Source of the DNA: Vibrio gelatinilyticus
GTDB lineage: Bacteria > Pseudomonadota > Gammaproteobacteria > Enterobacterales > Vibrionaceae
Assembly: GCF_022836845.1 (NCBI RefSeq)
Contig: NZ_JAJNNZ010000005.1
Span: forward strand, 186,001-250,000
Direction: 5' to 3'
Length of the DNA: 64,000 nt
The position numbers and the translations under genes are program-made. Below, in pieces: positions 42,939-51,244 of the stretch. The notes beneath the pieces are model-generated. The model was not told where the DNA came from and made no database searches. It saw nothing but the letters and a program-made list of their open reading frames with translations. The number at the start of each line of letters is the position of its first letter. Within the stretch, counting starts at the first letter, position 1.

Positions 42939-43592
42939 ATGCTCGAAATATTACTCGCCGTTTGGCATCACGACTTTGAAACACTACAGCAAGTTAGCTC
43001 TCTAAAATGGTTTCTGTTCTTATTGGCAGCCATTCTCTTTTTAGAATCCAGCTTTGTATTCTTGCCCTTGCCAGGAGACAGTCTAGTTCTTTTCGTTGGT
43101 GGCATGATAGGCTTGGGTATCTTAGATTTCTACTCAGCCGGAGCAGCGCTTTGCGCAGCGGCATCGCTAGGTTCAATATGTGCCTATTTCCAGGGACGTG
43201 TACTCCACAAAACCCCTTTTGTGAGTTATCTAGAACGAATTCTTCCCGACGATTCCCTGCCTAAAGCACACCGCTTATTAAACAAATACGGCTTCGCTTC
43301 ATTATTTATCTCTCGCTTCGTACCCTTTGTTAGAGTGCTCACACCCATGCTAATGGGAATCGCTAAACTTAACCCCCTAAAAACCGTTCTCATTAGTATT
43401 TCAAGCTCGCTAATATGGTGCTTGGTACTACTACTCGCTGGCAAATGGATTATGACCAATCCGGCTTTAGATAATTATCAACAGCTGCTTTCTAAAGGCG
43501 TTGTCGTAATCAGTCTATCTATGATGCTATTGGCCATCATAGGGCTCGTTCATCGAGCCATTAAGAACAACAAAAAAAATCCATTCGCCTAG
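42939..43592 (+). CDS. DedA-family membrane protein
   Basis: 217 residues, four to six helices. FLLAAILFLESSFVFLPLPGDSLVLFVGG holds the conserved glutamate, YLERILPDDSLPKAHRLLNKYG is the central motif, and FISRFVPFVRVLTPMLMG the Arg-containing reentrant. DedA proteins flip undecaprenyl phosphate or lipids across the inner membrane; which lipid applies here is not known. SD TAGGATGG precedes the ATG. Monocistronic. Confidence 0.85.
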   Translation: MLEILLAVWHHDFETLQQVSSLKWFLFLLAAILFLESSFVFLPLPGDSLVLFVGGMIGLGILDFYSAGAALCAAASLGSICAYFQGRVLHKTPFVSYLERILPDDSLPKAHRLLNKYGFASLFISRFVPFVRVLTPMLMGIAKLNPLKTVLISISSSLIWCLVLLLAGKWIMTNPALDNYQQLLSKGVVVISLSMMLLAIIGLVHRAIKNNKKNPFA

Positions 43593-43751
43593 CTTTTCCT
43601 TCTCTAGGCAGTGGACTCCTTCCGCTGCCTGAACAGCTCGTTCAGCGCCAACTAAGCTATAATATTTAGATGGAAACGTAGGAACTCACGCGTTGTCAGC
43701 ATTGTCGCCCTAGCAACTTCCTTAAGATGTGATCACCGCCTTATCTCGTAC

Positions 43752-43765
43752 TTGATGCAAATCAA
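43752..43765 (+). promoter_or_regulatory. Perfect FNR-type site upstream of napGH
   Basis: TTGATGCAAATCAA matches the FNR consensus TTGAT-N4-ATCAA at all ten positions. Its centre is 128 bp upstream of the napG start, leaving room for activation at -41.5 with a transcript start near 43800. Confidence 0.75.
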
Positions 43766-43886
43766 CACACTCTACGTTTAATCCCAAAGTGTGATGTTAT
43801 TCAAAAAGAATACCACTAAATTTATCGAATAACGCCACACCAATAATGACCGACATGTTTTTGTCATAGTTGATAAAGGTCTCAAT

Positions 43887-44654
43887 ATGTCTCGTAGTAA
43901 AACGTCTGAAAGTCGTCGCCGATTTTTGAGAGATGCCGCCAGAACCGCCGTCGGTGTTGGTGCTGCTGCAACTGTATTGGGATTACAATCTCGCCAAAGC
44001 CAAGCAAAAGACAGCGGCAGCGTACCGATTCGTCCACCAGGGGCACTAGAAGGAAATCAATTTGAAGAAGCCTGTATTCGTTGCGGTTTGTGCGTTCAAG
44101 CCTGCCCTTACGATACGCTTAAACTTGCGACCCTACTGTCCCCCGTTGCTTCAGGGACACCGTATTTTAGCGCTCGCAATATTCCTTGTGAAATGTGTGA
44201 CGATATTCCCTGTGTTGTCGCCTGCCCTAGTGGTGCTCTTGATCATTCGCTCACCAATATTGACGACGCCCGCATGGGTCTAGCCGTACTCATTGATCAT
44301 GAAGAATGTCTAAATTGGCAGGGCTTGCGTTGTGATGTGTGTTATCGAGTTTGTCCTCTTATCGATGAAGCAATCACTCTTGAGTCCATCCGCAACCAAC
44401 GCACGGGTTATCACGCCAAACTAATCCCAACTGTACATTCTGATGCTTGCACTGGCTGTGGTAAATGCGAACAAGCTTGCGTTACGGAAGTCGCCACCAT
44501 TAAGGTCGTTCCCATTGAATTAGCGAAAGGCAAAATGGGTGAGCATTATCAGTTAGGTTGGGAAGAGAACGTTGAACTTAGAGACGGTAACTTCCCAGAG
44601 CAGCTCAATATCGCTCCAAATAACACCACGGACCCAACCGGAGGAGGCGAGTAA
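43887..44654 (+). CDS. napG: Ferredoxin-type protein NapG (MauM family)
   Basis: 255 residues. Twin-arginine signal ([16 protein letters not shown]) for export of a folded Fe-S protein. Four cysteine clusters: [35 protein letters not shown] and [12 protein letters not shown], so four [4Fe-4S] centres as in NapG. It passes electrons from the membrane partner NapH to a periplasmic reductase, normally NapC/NapAB. No napA or napB is in the window. Its end overlaps the napH start by one base. Confidence 0.85.
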   Translation: MSRSKTSESRRRFLRDAARTAVGVGAAATVLGLQSRQSQAKDSGSVPIRPPGALEGNQFEEACIRCGLCVQACPYDTLKLATLLSPVASGTPYFSARNIPCEMCDDIPCVVACPSGALDHSLTNIDDARMGLAVLIDHEECLNWQGLRCDVCYRVCPLIDEAITLESIRNQRTGYHAKLIPTVHSDACTGCGKCEQACVTEVATIKVVPIELAKGKMGEHYQLGWEENVELRDGNFPEQLNIAPNNTTDPTGGGE

Positions 44655-45490
44655 TGGCCAAAAACTTAGCCAAAGACGCTGGCAAAGACGCCGTAAACGC
44701 GCTGGGATGGTGGCAAGCACATCGATTTTTACTTCTGCGTCGAGTGTGTCAACTCGCCATTATGGGCTTATTCATGATGGGGCCTACGTGGGGCATACTG
44801 ACCGGTAACCTGTCATCAAGCATGCTGTTTGAGGCCATCCCACTCAGTGACCCTTTATTGGTGTTTCAAACGATTGCCACTGGCCACTGGCCAGAAGCAA
44901 ACGCCCTGATTGGTGTCGCGATAGTCATCGCCTTTTATGCCTTTCTCGCACCCCGAGCCTTTTGTGCATGGGTTTGCCCACTTAACCTTGTAACCGATCT
45001 ATCCGCGTGGCTTAGACGTAAATTCAATTTAAAAACTAGCTACTCGTGGTCACCTAAAATCCGCTACTGGTTGATACCCGTTATTCTCATTGGCAGCGCG
45101 GTTTCTGGTTCATTACTTTGGGCGTGGATCGACCCTGTCGCCACGTTGCATCGCGGCCTTGTCTTCGGAATGGGAGCGGGTTGGATTTTGATCTTTTTGG
45201 TGTTTCTGCTCGACTTAGTGTTAGTCGAACACGGTTGGTGTGGTCATTTGTGTCCACTAGGCGCGACCTATGGGATTATTGGAAACAAGAGTATCATTCG
45301 TATCACAGCAACACATCGTGAAGCCTGCACTAAATGTATGGACTGCTACAACGTTTGCCCAGAGCCTGACGTTCTGCGTCAGCCCCTAAAAGAAGGGGAT
45401 AGAAAAGTCATGAGTCAGGATTGTATTAGCTGCGGTCGCTGCATCGATGTGTGTCCGGAAAAAGTATTGGAGTTTAAATCCAGACTGTAA
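44654..45490 (+). CDS. napH: Quinol dehydrogenase ferredoxin subunit NapH
   Basis: 278 residues with four membrane helices. CAWVCPLNLVTD and CGHLCPLGATYG are the paired CX3CP motifs facing the cytoplasm, and the C-terminal ferredoxin part has CTKCMDCYNVCPEP and CISCGRCIDVCPEKVL. It oxidises menaquinol or ubiquinol and feeds NapG. Starts at the ATG that shares a base with the napG stop, so the two are translationally coupled and lie in an FNR-controlled operon. Confidence 0.85.
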   Translation: MAKNLAKDAGKDAVNALGWWQAHRFLLLRRVCQLAIMGLFMMGPTWGILTGNLSSSMLFEAIPLSDPLLVFQTIATGHWPEANALIGVAIVIAFYAFLAPRAFCAWVCPLNLVTDLSAWLRRKFNLKTSYSWSPKIRYWLIPVILIGSAVSGSLLWAWIDPVATLHRGLVFGMGAGWILIFLVFLLDLVLVEHGWCGHLCPLGATYGIIGNKSIIRITATHREACTKCMDCYNVCPEPDVLRQPLKEGDRKVMSQDCISCGRCIDVCPEKVLEFKSRL

Positions 45491-45891
45491 CCCCATGGTT
45501 CAATTCAAACCATGCCAACCTTGTGCATTTCGCTAATTAAAAAGAGATGCACTTTATTGATAGTCAACACTTCCTATTACCTACGGTTAACGAGTGACCT
45601 TTTGTGATTTCTCGAATGTCACTGATCTAAGTTTTTTGACTGAACTGCCCAGCGACACGTATAGCGTGATCATTGAGTTTTGTCGCCAACCTTTCATAAA
45701 GCACACTCTCCTTTCAAATAAAAGCAATCTTGGCATTACAACGACTCCATCGTGGTGAGTTTGGTCAATTCATCAATCATTGCCGCTTAGCTACCCTTGC
45801 ATTATTGAATTTCTCAAATCCATCGTTACATGTTGTTTCCTCTCCTACAATCCATTTCCGTTACTTGAATCAGACCACTTTAGAGGCCATT
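45491..45891. other. Gene-free stretch between napH and the DUF3943 gene
   Basis: No convincing gene; the open frame upstream of 45892 in the DUF3943 frame is unlike a signal peptide. No repeat or palindrome of note. Confidence 0.3.
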
Positions 45892-47286
45892 GTGCGAGCT
45901 CTCCCATCCGCTTTAATGACTACCGCATTCGCTATTGCGCCATACGCAATTGGCGATGACATTGATTTCTCAGCCACCCAAGGATCGTTTTCTGACGCTG
46001 TTGAATACCAAACTAACCCACTCTCCTTTACCATTTACACAGACACTCAAACTTCCAACAGTGCTTGGGAAGAAATCCAACCGCAAAATTCGAATTATGA
46101 TAACCCTTATCGGGTGTCTCTATTTTCTCCTCAAAATGGCGAGGACAGCGAAAGATTATGGTCGCAAACCAAATCGATAGGAGCCTACGGACTGGGTGTC
46201 GCTGGTGCTCTGGCCTTAATGCCAGAGTCAATAACGCAATGGGAAAAAAACGGAGACCCATTGCTTGAAAAGTGGTGGGACAACGTCAACCAGGGCCCTG
46301 TATGGGATAGGGACGTTTGGTATATCAACTACCTTGGTCACCCTTACTTTGGCGGTGTGTACTATCAATCGGCAAGAAAGTCCGGCTATCGTCAATGGGA
46401 CTCTTTCATTTATTCGGCCATGATGTCGACGTTCTATTGGGAGTACGGCGTGGAGGCTTTTGCCGAAATCCCATCGATTCAAGATCTGTTTGTGACTCCA
46501 ATTCTTGGTTGGGTTTATGGTGAGTGGGCGTACAATAAAGAGCAGGAAATTAGGATCAGTGGTGGCTCGGTTTGGGGCTCTAGCGCATTAGGAAGCACCA
46601 CGCTTTTTTTCCTAGACCCAGTGGATGGTTTAGGTAATGGTGTAAACCACTTATTTGGCAGGCAACTGGTGACTGCTGGCACTGGATTTATGGGTGTTCA
46701 AGACGTCGGCATGCCTAACGGAGTATCTGAGCGCCAGTTTAAATTTCAGGTTCAATACGCACTGGATACTACGCCCGATTCTGGGAGAACCCGAAGCAAT
46801 TACTACGCCCAGAACAACAACGATCCAATCACTTACGGTATTGTAGGCATTTCTGCTGGTGCGAGTTACGTTTCTCCATCAGAGGTCTGGCAGCTTGAGC
46901 CTGGCGTAGGAGCATCCTTTTCACTTGGTTTGCATTTTACACCCGCGTTTTCTGGTCACCTCACTTATACCAGAGCTTACCTGACCGATACGGCAAGCCA
47001 AGCTTCGACGGCTTACGAAAACTACAGTGTCAACGCATTGTATTATTTTAACGCAGAGTCTAGCTTTAGGCCCTTTATTACAGCTGGTTTTGGCGAAGCT
47101 ATGAAGAATATGGATCGCAAGCAAAAGAAATTTCAACTCAACGCTGGTGCCGGTGTGCATTATCAAATAAACAGTAATTGGGCTGTCCAAACCGACTGGC
47201 GCTACGCGGCGGGGCCACGCTCAAATGTTAAGGATCATCTTGCCACAGGTAAGCTAATTTATCGTTTCGGTCAGGGCGAAGGATAG
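45892..47286 (+). CDS. DUF3943 outer-membrane-type protein
   Basis: 464 residues from the GTG at 45892 (AGAGG ten bases upstream), which begins a signal-like MRALPSALMTTAFAIAPYAIG; the open frame runs up to 45730. The DUF3943 part spans about residues 110-230 with WYINYLGHPYFGGVYYQSARK, SFIYSAMMSTFYWEYGVEAF and PILGWVYGEW. The C-terminal ~170 residues are strand-rich (GAGVHYQINSNWAVQTDWRY) and end in an aromatic-containing LIYRFGQGEG, like a barrel. Function unknown. Confidence 0.7.
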   Translation: MRALPSALMTTAFAIAPYAIGDDIDFSATQGSFSDAVEYQTNPLSFTIYTDTQTSNSAWEEIQPQNSNYDNPYRVSLFSPQNGEDSERLWSQTKSIGAYGLGVAGALALMPESITQWEKNGDPLLEKWWDNVNQGPVWDRDVWYINYLGHPYFGGVYYQSARKSGYRQWDSFIYSAMMSTFYWEYGVEAFAEIPSIQDLFVTPILGWVYGEWAYNKEQEIRISGGSVWGSSALGSTTLFFLDPVDGLGNGVNHLFGRQLVTAGTGFMGVQDVGMPNGVSERQFKFQVQYALDTTPDSGRTRSNYYAQNNNDPITYGIVGISAGASYVSPSEVWQLEPGVGASFSLGLHFTPAFSGHLTYTRAYLTDTASQASTAYENYSVNALYYFNAESSFRPFITAGFGEAMKNMDRKQKKFQLNAGAGVHYQINSNWAVQTDWRYAAGPRSNVKDHLATGKLIYRFGQGEG

Positions 47287-47523
47287 CTAACATCAGGAAC
47301 CTTGACCAACGTCATCTTTAACTTAAGTATTGCAGTTAATATCACTTGAACAAATACTCAGAGCAATTAATATGCGTCATTACTTTGACGCTATATGCAT
47401 ATTCTTTCAAATAAAAAGGATTTTCTGGAATTAATCGTTTTTTGTTGAAACTCATTCTCTTAGCCGATTATGTTTAAACAAATTGCAACGTATTTGTCCC
47501 TATGGATTCTAAGGAAAGACGCA

Positions 47524-48351
47524 ATGCCAATCAGTATTCAACAACATAAATCCGATGGCAGTTTTTTGGCACACTCCACAACGAATAACGCACTGTGTGC
47601 CGAGTTCGAATTTAAGGTACAGCCGATAGTTCATCCAAAAAGTGGCGCTGTATTTGCCTATGAGGTGCTTTCTCACGTTTCTGATTCAAGTGGTGAGCAC
47701 CTTTACAGTGAAGACTTTTTTGAGGAAATTGATAACCAATTTTTACAACAACTATTTCTTACTCAAATTGAGTATCTCCGTCCGCATATCATTGAACATG
47801 GCGCTTTACTCTCTTTCAATATTCCCCTTGTCTGCCTGAACGATGATGAGTTCGTTAATACCTTAGTACAACTCATTGATTTTCCGATTGCTATCGAGGT
47901 CACTTGCGCCCAATTAACTCTAAACTGCAGCGGCCTTGCGCAAAATGTTAAGAAGCTCAGAAGCCATGGGATACAAATGTGGTTAGACGATTACAATCAC
48001 AAAGACAAAAGTAAGACTCACGCCTTACAGTACTTTAGGTGGGACGCCATTAAACTAGACAAGACCTACTTGCTTTATCACGATAACGACGAAATCATCT
48101 GCATGCTCACCGAGTTACTCGGCCTTTACGCGTCGCTCATTATTGTTGAAGGTATCGAAACGGCTTACCAGCATATACTCCATCTGTGTCCAAACTTGCT
48201 AATGCAAGGTTATTTCTACTATTACCCCATGGATGTCAAGCTCGCTATTCCTTTATTTAAAGAGCACCACTCAGATTACAACGAGTCATTACAAAGCCTT
48301 GCTAAAAGGCCAAAGCCAACCTCATCGGCCATCGATTTTACTATTGAATAA
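47524..48351 (+). CDS. EAL-domain protein (cyclic-di-GMP phosphodiesterase-like)
   Basis: 275 residues from the ATG at 47524 (AAGGAAAG upstream). It is a single EAL domain without a sensor. The catalytic residues are recognisable in variant motifs: YEVLS (for EAL), LSFNIP, IAIEVTCAQL, MWLDDYN (for DDFG), AIKLDKTY, IVEGIET and MQGYF. The main acidic residues, Lys and Gln are retained, so it may be active, though the changed EVL and DDYN are unusual. Ten bases from an AraC regulator in the same direction. Confidence 0.75.
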   Translation: MPISIQQHKSDGSFLAHSTTNNALCAEFEFKVQPIVHPKSGAVFAYEVLSHVSDSSGEHLYSEDFFEEIDNQFLQQLFLTQIEYLRPHIIEHGALLSFNIPLVCLNDDEFVNTLVQLIDFPIAIEVTCAQLTLNCSGLAQNVKKLRSHGIQMWLDDYNHKDKSKTHALQYFRWDAIKLDKTYLLYHDNDEIICMLTELLGLYASLIIVEGIETAYQHILHLCPNLLMQGYFYYYPMDVKLAIPLFKEHHSDYNESLQSLAKRPKPTSSAIDFTIE

Positions 48352-48361
48352 TCTAAAGAAT

Positions 48362-49195
48362 ATGTTTCGTACTATCCAATTGAACACTACCAAGGTGACG
48401 TCTTCTATTTTTGTCACTAAACACAACCTTATTATGCTGGAAAATGCAAAAGGATTTATCTGCATCAACGGTCAGATGTACGAAAGTTTTTCATCAAAAG
48501 TGCTGTATATTCCCGCTTATTCTAATGTTGGTATTTCGCTAAGAGCTTTTGATATCAACAAAAAGATAACCGTTCACAGATTTAGTATTGTGGAGGCTCA
48601 GTTTCGGCCTATTATCAACCGGTTTGATTTCGGCACGATCCACAAGTCAAATAATAGCGATGCATTTCCTGTTGACCATTACTTTCAAACCGCACACGAT
48701 ATTGCCTTGATAAGAGAGAATCCCTGTGCCATATACGCGGTTTTTTGCTCCGCCATGCTCGCTTACCTCTATACTCTTTCACCAAAAGATCTGATTGCCA
48801 TTGCCGCATTTCCTAACGATATCGATCGCTTGGTTCATAATATACGCGCCAACATCACTCACAAATGGAATGTCGATAATCTCGCCGAATCGTTAGACAT
48901 GACGCTCTCTCAGCTTCATCGAACTCTAAACAAAGAGGACATCACGTTTAACCAGCTGCTTAACATTATTCGGCTTAAGTATTCGCTACGCTTTCTTTAT
49001 GCTGGTGAGTCAATAAAACAGAGTGCTCAACTCAGTGGTTTTGACTGCTCAAGTTACTACAGTACGGTATTTAAAAAGTACTACGGTATTAACCCCAGCA
49101 AAATAAAGCAACATAATGAAATCGCCTTGATACACCCAAAGATTCGCGAGGATCACTGCGACATCGATAACTTAGTGTTTGGTAATGCAAATTAG
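48362..49195 (+). CDS. AraC-family transcriptional regulator
   Basis: 277 residues from the ATG at 48362. The N-terminal ~165 residues have a cupin-like start (LENAKGFICINGQMY, VLYIPAYSNVGI). The C-terminal DNA-binding domain has two HTH motifs: NLAESLDMTLSQLHRTLNKEDITF and IKQSAQLSGFDCSSYYSTVFKKYYGINPS. It follows the EAL gene by ten bases, so the two form an operon, and this architecture (GadX/RegA/ToxT-like size) is typical of virulence or stress regulators. Target unknown. Confidence 0.8.
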   Translation: MFRTIQLNTTKVTSSIFVTKHNLIMLENAKGFICINGQMYESFSSKVLYIPAYSNVGISLRAFDINKKITVHRFSIVEAQFRPIINRFDFGTIHKSNNSDAFPVDHYFQTAHDIALIRENPCAIYAVFCSAMLAYLYTLSPKDLIAIAAFPNDIDRLVHNIRANITHKWNVDNLAESLDMTLSQLHRTLNKEDITFNQLLNIIRLKYSLRFLYAGESIKQSAQLSGFDCSSYYSTVFKKYYGINPSKIKQHNEIALIHPKIREDHCDIDNLVFGNAN

Positions 49196-49213
49196 AGAAC
49201 ATCGTGTGTTCTC
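49195..49213 (+). terminator. Hairpin overlapping the araC-type stop
   Basis: GAGAACA-TCGTG-TGTTCTC, a 7-bp perfect stem directly at the stop codon, followed by AATTTGC. Probably the operon's terminator, although the T-run is short. Confidence 0.5.
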
Positions 49214-49302
49214 AATTTGCTAAGAATCCATCTGACCAGTATGCATAACATAAATACATCAAAGCAGCCCGAGTCATAGCCAGCGCTATTCAACTCTCAA
49301 TA

Positions 49303-49330
49303 TCATGATTTAATTATGATTAAATCATGA
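49303..49330 (+). promoter_or_regulatory. 28-bp palindrome upstream of the gene at 49401
   Basis: TCATGATTTAAT-TATG-ATTAAATCATGA is a perfect 12-bp inverted repeat around a 4-bp centre, ~85 bp upstream of the start. AT-rich long dyads of this kind are usually repressor sites, but the cognate protein is unknown. Confidence 0.5.
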
Positions 49331-49400
49331 CTTAACATTGACGTTGCAAAGCTACAATCCGTAACAATGAGACAAATTGACTACTCATTGACGGATCCCA

Positions 49401-49820
49401 ATGAATAAACCAACATTTCTATTAACTGGCCTACTCGTAACGTTGTGTGCTTTGCCGTCGCACGCTGAGCCTTGGCATAAGCATATTGATAAACCCTGGA
49501 AAAATCACAAGCGCCACAAGAAAGAAGTTCACGTCATTCACCATGATTACAAACGCAGCATGTTGCCCGAGACTGCGGTATTTCTTGCGATTGCAGGCAT
49601 CACTTATGCGGTGATCGACGGTAAATACTACAAAGAAGGCAAAGATCGCTACATCTACGTTGAGCGTGAAAACCTCTCTCGCTATCGCCCAGGTCAAATC
49701 GTCAAAAGACTTCCTGAAGGCGCGACTGTCGTACATAAAAAGCGCCAGCAGTACTTTGTGTCTCGAGGCGATTGGTTCTTGCCTCTCGATAATGGAAAAT
49801 ATGTAGTGGTTGCCCCTTAG
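49401..49820 (+). CDS. Exported basic protein (DUF6515/RcnB-like)
   Basis: 139 residues. Signal peptide (LLTGLLVTLCALPSHA) followed by a histidine- and lysine-rich stretch (HKHIDKPWKNHKRHKKE, VHVIHHDY). A short hydrophobic segment comes at about 57-70, and then a ~60-residue C-terminal domain with YRPGQIVKRLPEGATVVHKKR and YFVSRGDWFLPLDNGKYVVV. The layout resembles small periplasmic RcnB/DUF6515-type proteins. The histidines may bind metal. A long palindrome lies upstream. Confidence 0.55.
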   Translation: MNKPTFLLTGLLVTLCALPSHAEPWHKHIDKPWKNHKRHKKEVHVIHHDYKRSMLPETAVFLAIAGITYAVIDGKYYKEGKDRYIYVERENLSRYRPGQIVKRLPEGATVVHKKRQQYFVSRGDWFLPLDNGKYVVVAP

Positions 49821-50122
49821 TCATAGCTAGGCACTGATATTAAAAGGCATTTACACTGTAAATTTAACTTCTACATTCTCTTGTTATTCATTCAAATTTG
49901 CCCGTGCCAATGAGCCCGCCACACCCAATATGGACGGGTAACGCAAGTGCTTTGATGGCATTGGCTTTTTTATTGAGCAACAGTCTTGCTTCACAATAAA
50001 CATACCGAAAAATTATTTTTCCACACTCAGAACTGAATTTCTCTAATTCATCGCCAACGAGCCTTCTTATGTGAAGAATAACACTCAACGAATACGACCA
50101 CCCAAACGATGTTGAGTGAAAT
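49821..50122. other. Intergenic region with an SD-covering hairpin
   Basis: CACTCAAC (50082-50089) and GTTGAGTG (50111-50118) can pair; the right arm contains the SD of the esterase gene (GAGTG, ATG at 50123). A minus-strand frame at 49888-50088 is not supported as a gene. Confidence 0.35.
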
Positions 50123-51166
50123 ATGATGAAAAGCTATGTCGCAAGAACCATTACTGCATTGTCATTGACTGGACTAATTGCCACTTCTGCTGCTGCAAGC
50201 GTCACCATGACAGAGCGCCAAATCCCGACACCAGTCGGCGTCTCAAGTAACTTTGCCGCTATCGTTGATCAAAAAGTGTATCCAATGAGCATGCCGATCC
50301 CCGCAACAACAGAAGAATGGCTTGCAGCCCGCTCACTGTTTGATGCTCCACATGCGGCATTGGCGTTAGAAGCAGCCAACAAGCTCGACGTAAGCTACGA
50401 ACGAAAACAGTTTGCGGGTGTTGATACGTACTTTGTTTCTTCGAACACCGTGTCCCCTCAATATCAGGACCGCTGGTTAGTACACATTCATGGCGGCGCA
50501 TTTGTTTTCGGGGGTGGTGATGCCGCAATACGTGAAGCCATTTGGATAGCTGATGGGTTAAAGGCTAACGTCATTTCAATAAACTACCGTCAACCGCCAG
50601 AGCACCCTTTCCCAGCCGCTATTAATGACGTCGTATCTGTATGGAAAGAACTCATTAAAACTCAACCAGCTGAGAAAACAGCGATCTTTGGTAGCAGTGC
50701 AGGTGGAAACCTCACTTTGGCTACAACGCTTAAATTGAAAGATCTAGGACTTCCTCTGCCAGGTGCATTGTTCGCGGGAACACCGGCAGTCGATTTAAAA
50801 GAGACATCGGATACTTGGATTACGCTACAAGGTTTGGACCCATTAGGGTCTCGAGATGGCGTGATTGATGCGGCATTCAACCTTTATGCAGGCGAAGAGC
50901 CACTAGGTAGTCCACTGCTTTCACCCGTTTATGGCGATGTCCGCCACTTTCCACCTACTATCTTAATCTCTGGCACTAGGGATCTACTACTCAGTGACAC
51001 TGTTCGCATGCACCGTGCATTGAGAGCTCAACGTGTGGATGCGGAACTGCATATTTACGACGGCCAATCGCACGGTGATTACATACCGGACCTAACCCAT
51101 GATTTTCCTGAAGCAGATGATGCTATCGAGGAGATTTCACGCTTTTTTAATAGGCACCTAAAGTAA
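50123..51166 (+). CDS. Exported alpha/beta hydrolase, hormone-sensitive-lipase type
   Basis: 347 residues. Signal peptide ends near residue 25 (TSAAAS). The HGGAF oxyanion motif (VHIHGGAFVFGGG), nucleophile elbow GSSAGG (Ser192), Asp in SGTRDLLLS and His in YDGQSHGDYI form the full catalytic set of the HSL-like esterase family. It should hydrolyse short acyl esters in the periplasm or outside. A hairpin can cover its SD, and a very strong terminator follows. Monocistronic. Confidence 0.8.
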   Translation: MMKSYVARTITALSLTGLIATSAAASVTMTERQIPTPVGVSSNFAAIVDQKVYPMSMPIPATTEEWLAARSLFDAPHAALALEAANKLDVSYERKQFAGVDTYFVSSNTVSPQYQDRWLVHIHGGAFVFGGGDAAIREAIWIADGLKANVISINYRQPPEHPFPAAINDVVSVWKELIKTQPAEKTAIFGSSAGGNLTLATTLKLKDLGLPLPGALFAGTPAVDLKETSDTWITLQGLDPLGSRDGVIDAAFNLYAGEEPLGSPLLSPVYGDVRHFPPTILISGTRDLLLSDTVRMHRALRAQRVDAELHIYDGQSHGDYIPDLTHDFPEADDAIEEISRFFNRHLK

Positions 51167-51179
51167 CCTTGATGTTCCC

Positions 51180-51216
51180 AACGAACGGTACAGCGCCTTG
51201 TGTACCGTTCGTTTTC
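51180..51216 (+). terminator. Strong terminator after the esterase gene
   Basis: AACGAACGGTACA / TGTACCGTTCGTT (51180-51192, 51201-51213), 13-bp perfect stem, 8-base loop, then TTT. Confidence 0.9.
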
Positions 51217-51244
51217 AATATGACCCAGATGGCAAGCTCGAAAT

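Noticed and set aside
49888..50088. Minus-strand 66-residue frame (RLVGDELEKFSSECGK...)
   Set aside because: Protein-like composition but no ribosome-binding site, no upstream promoter space and overlapping leader signals of the esterase gene; at best a remnant.
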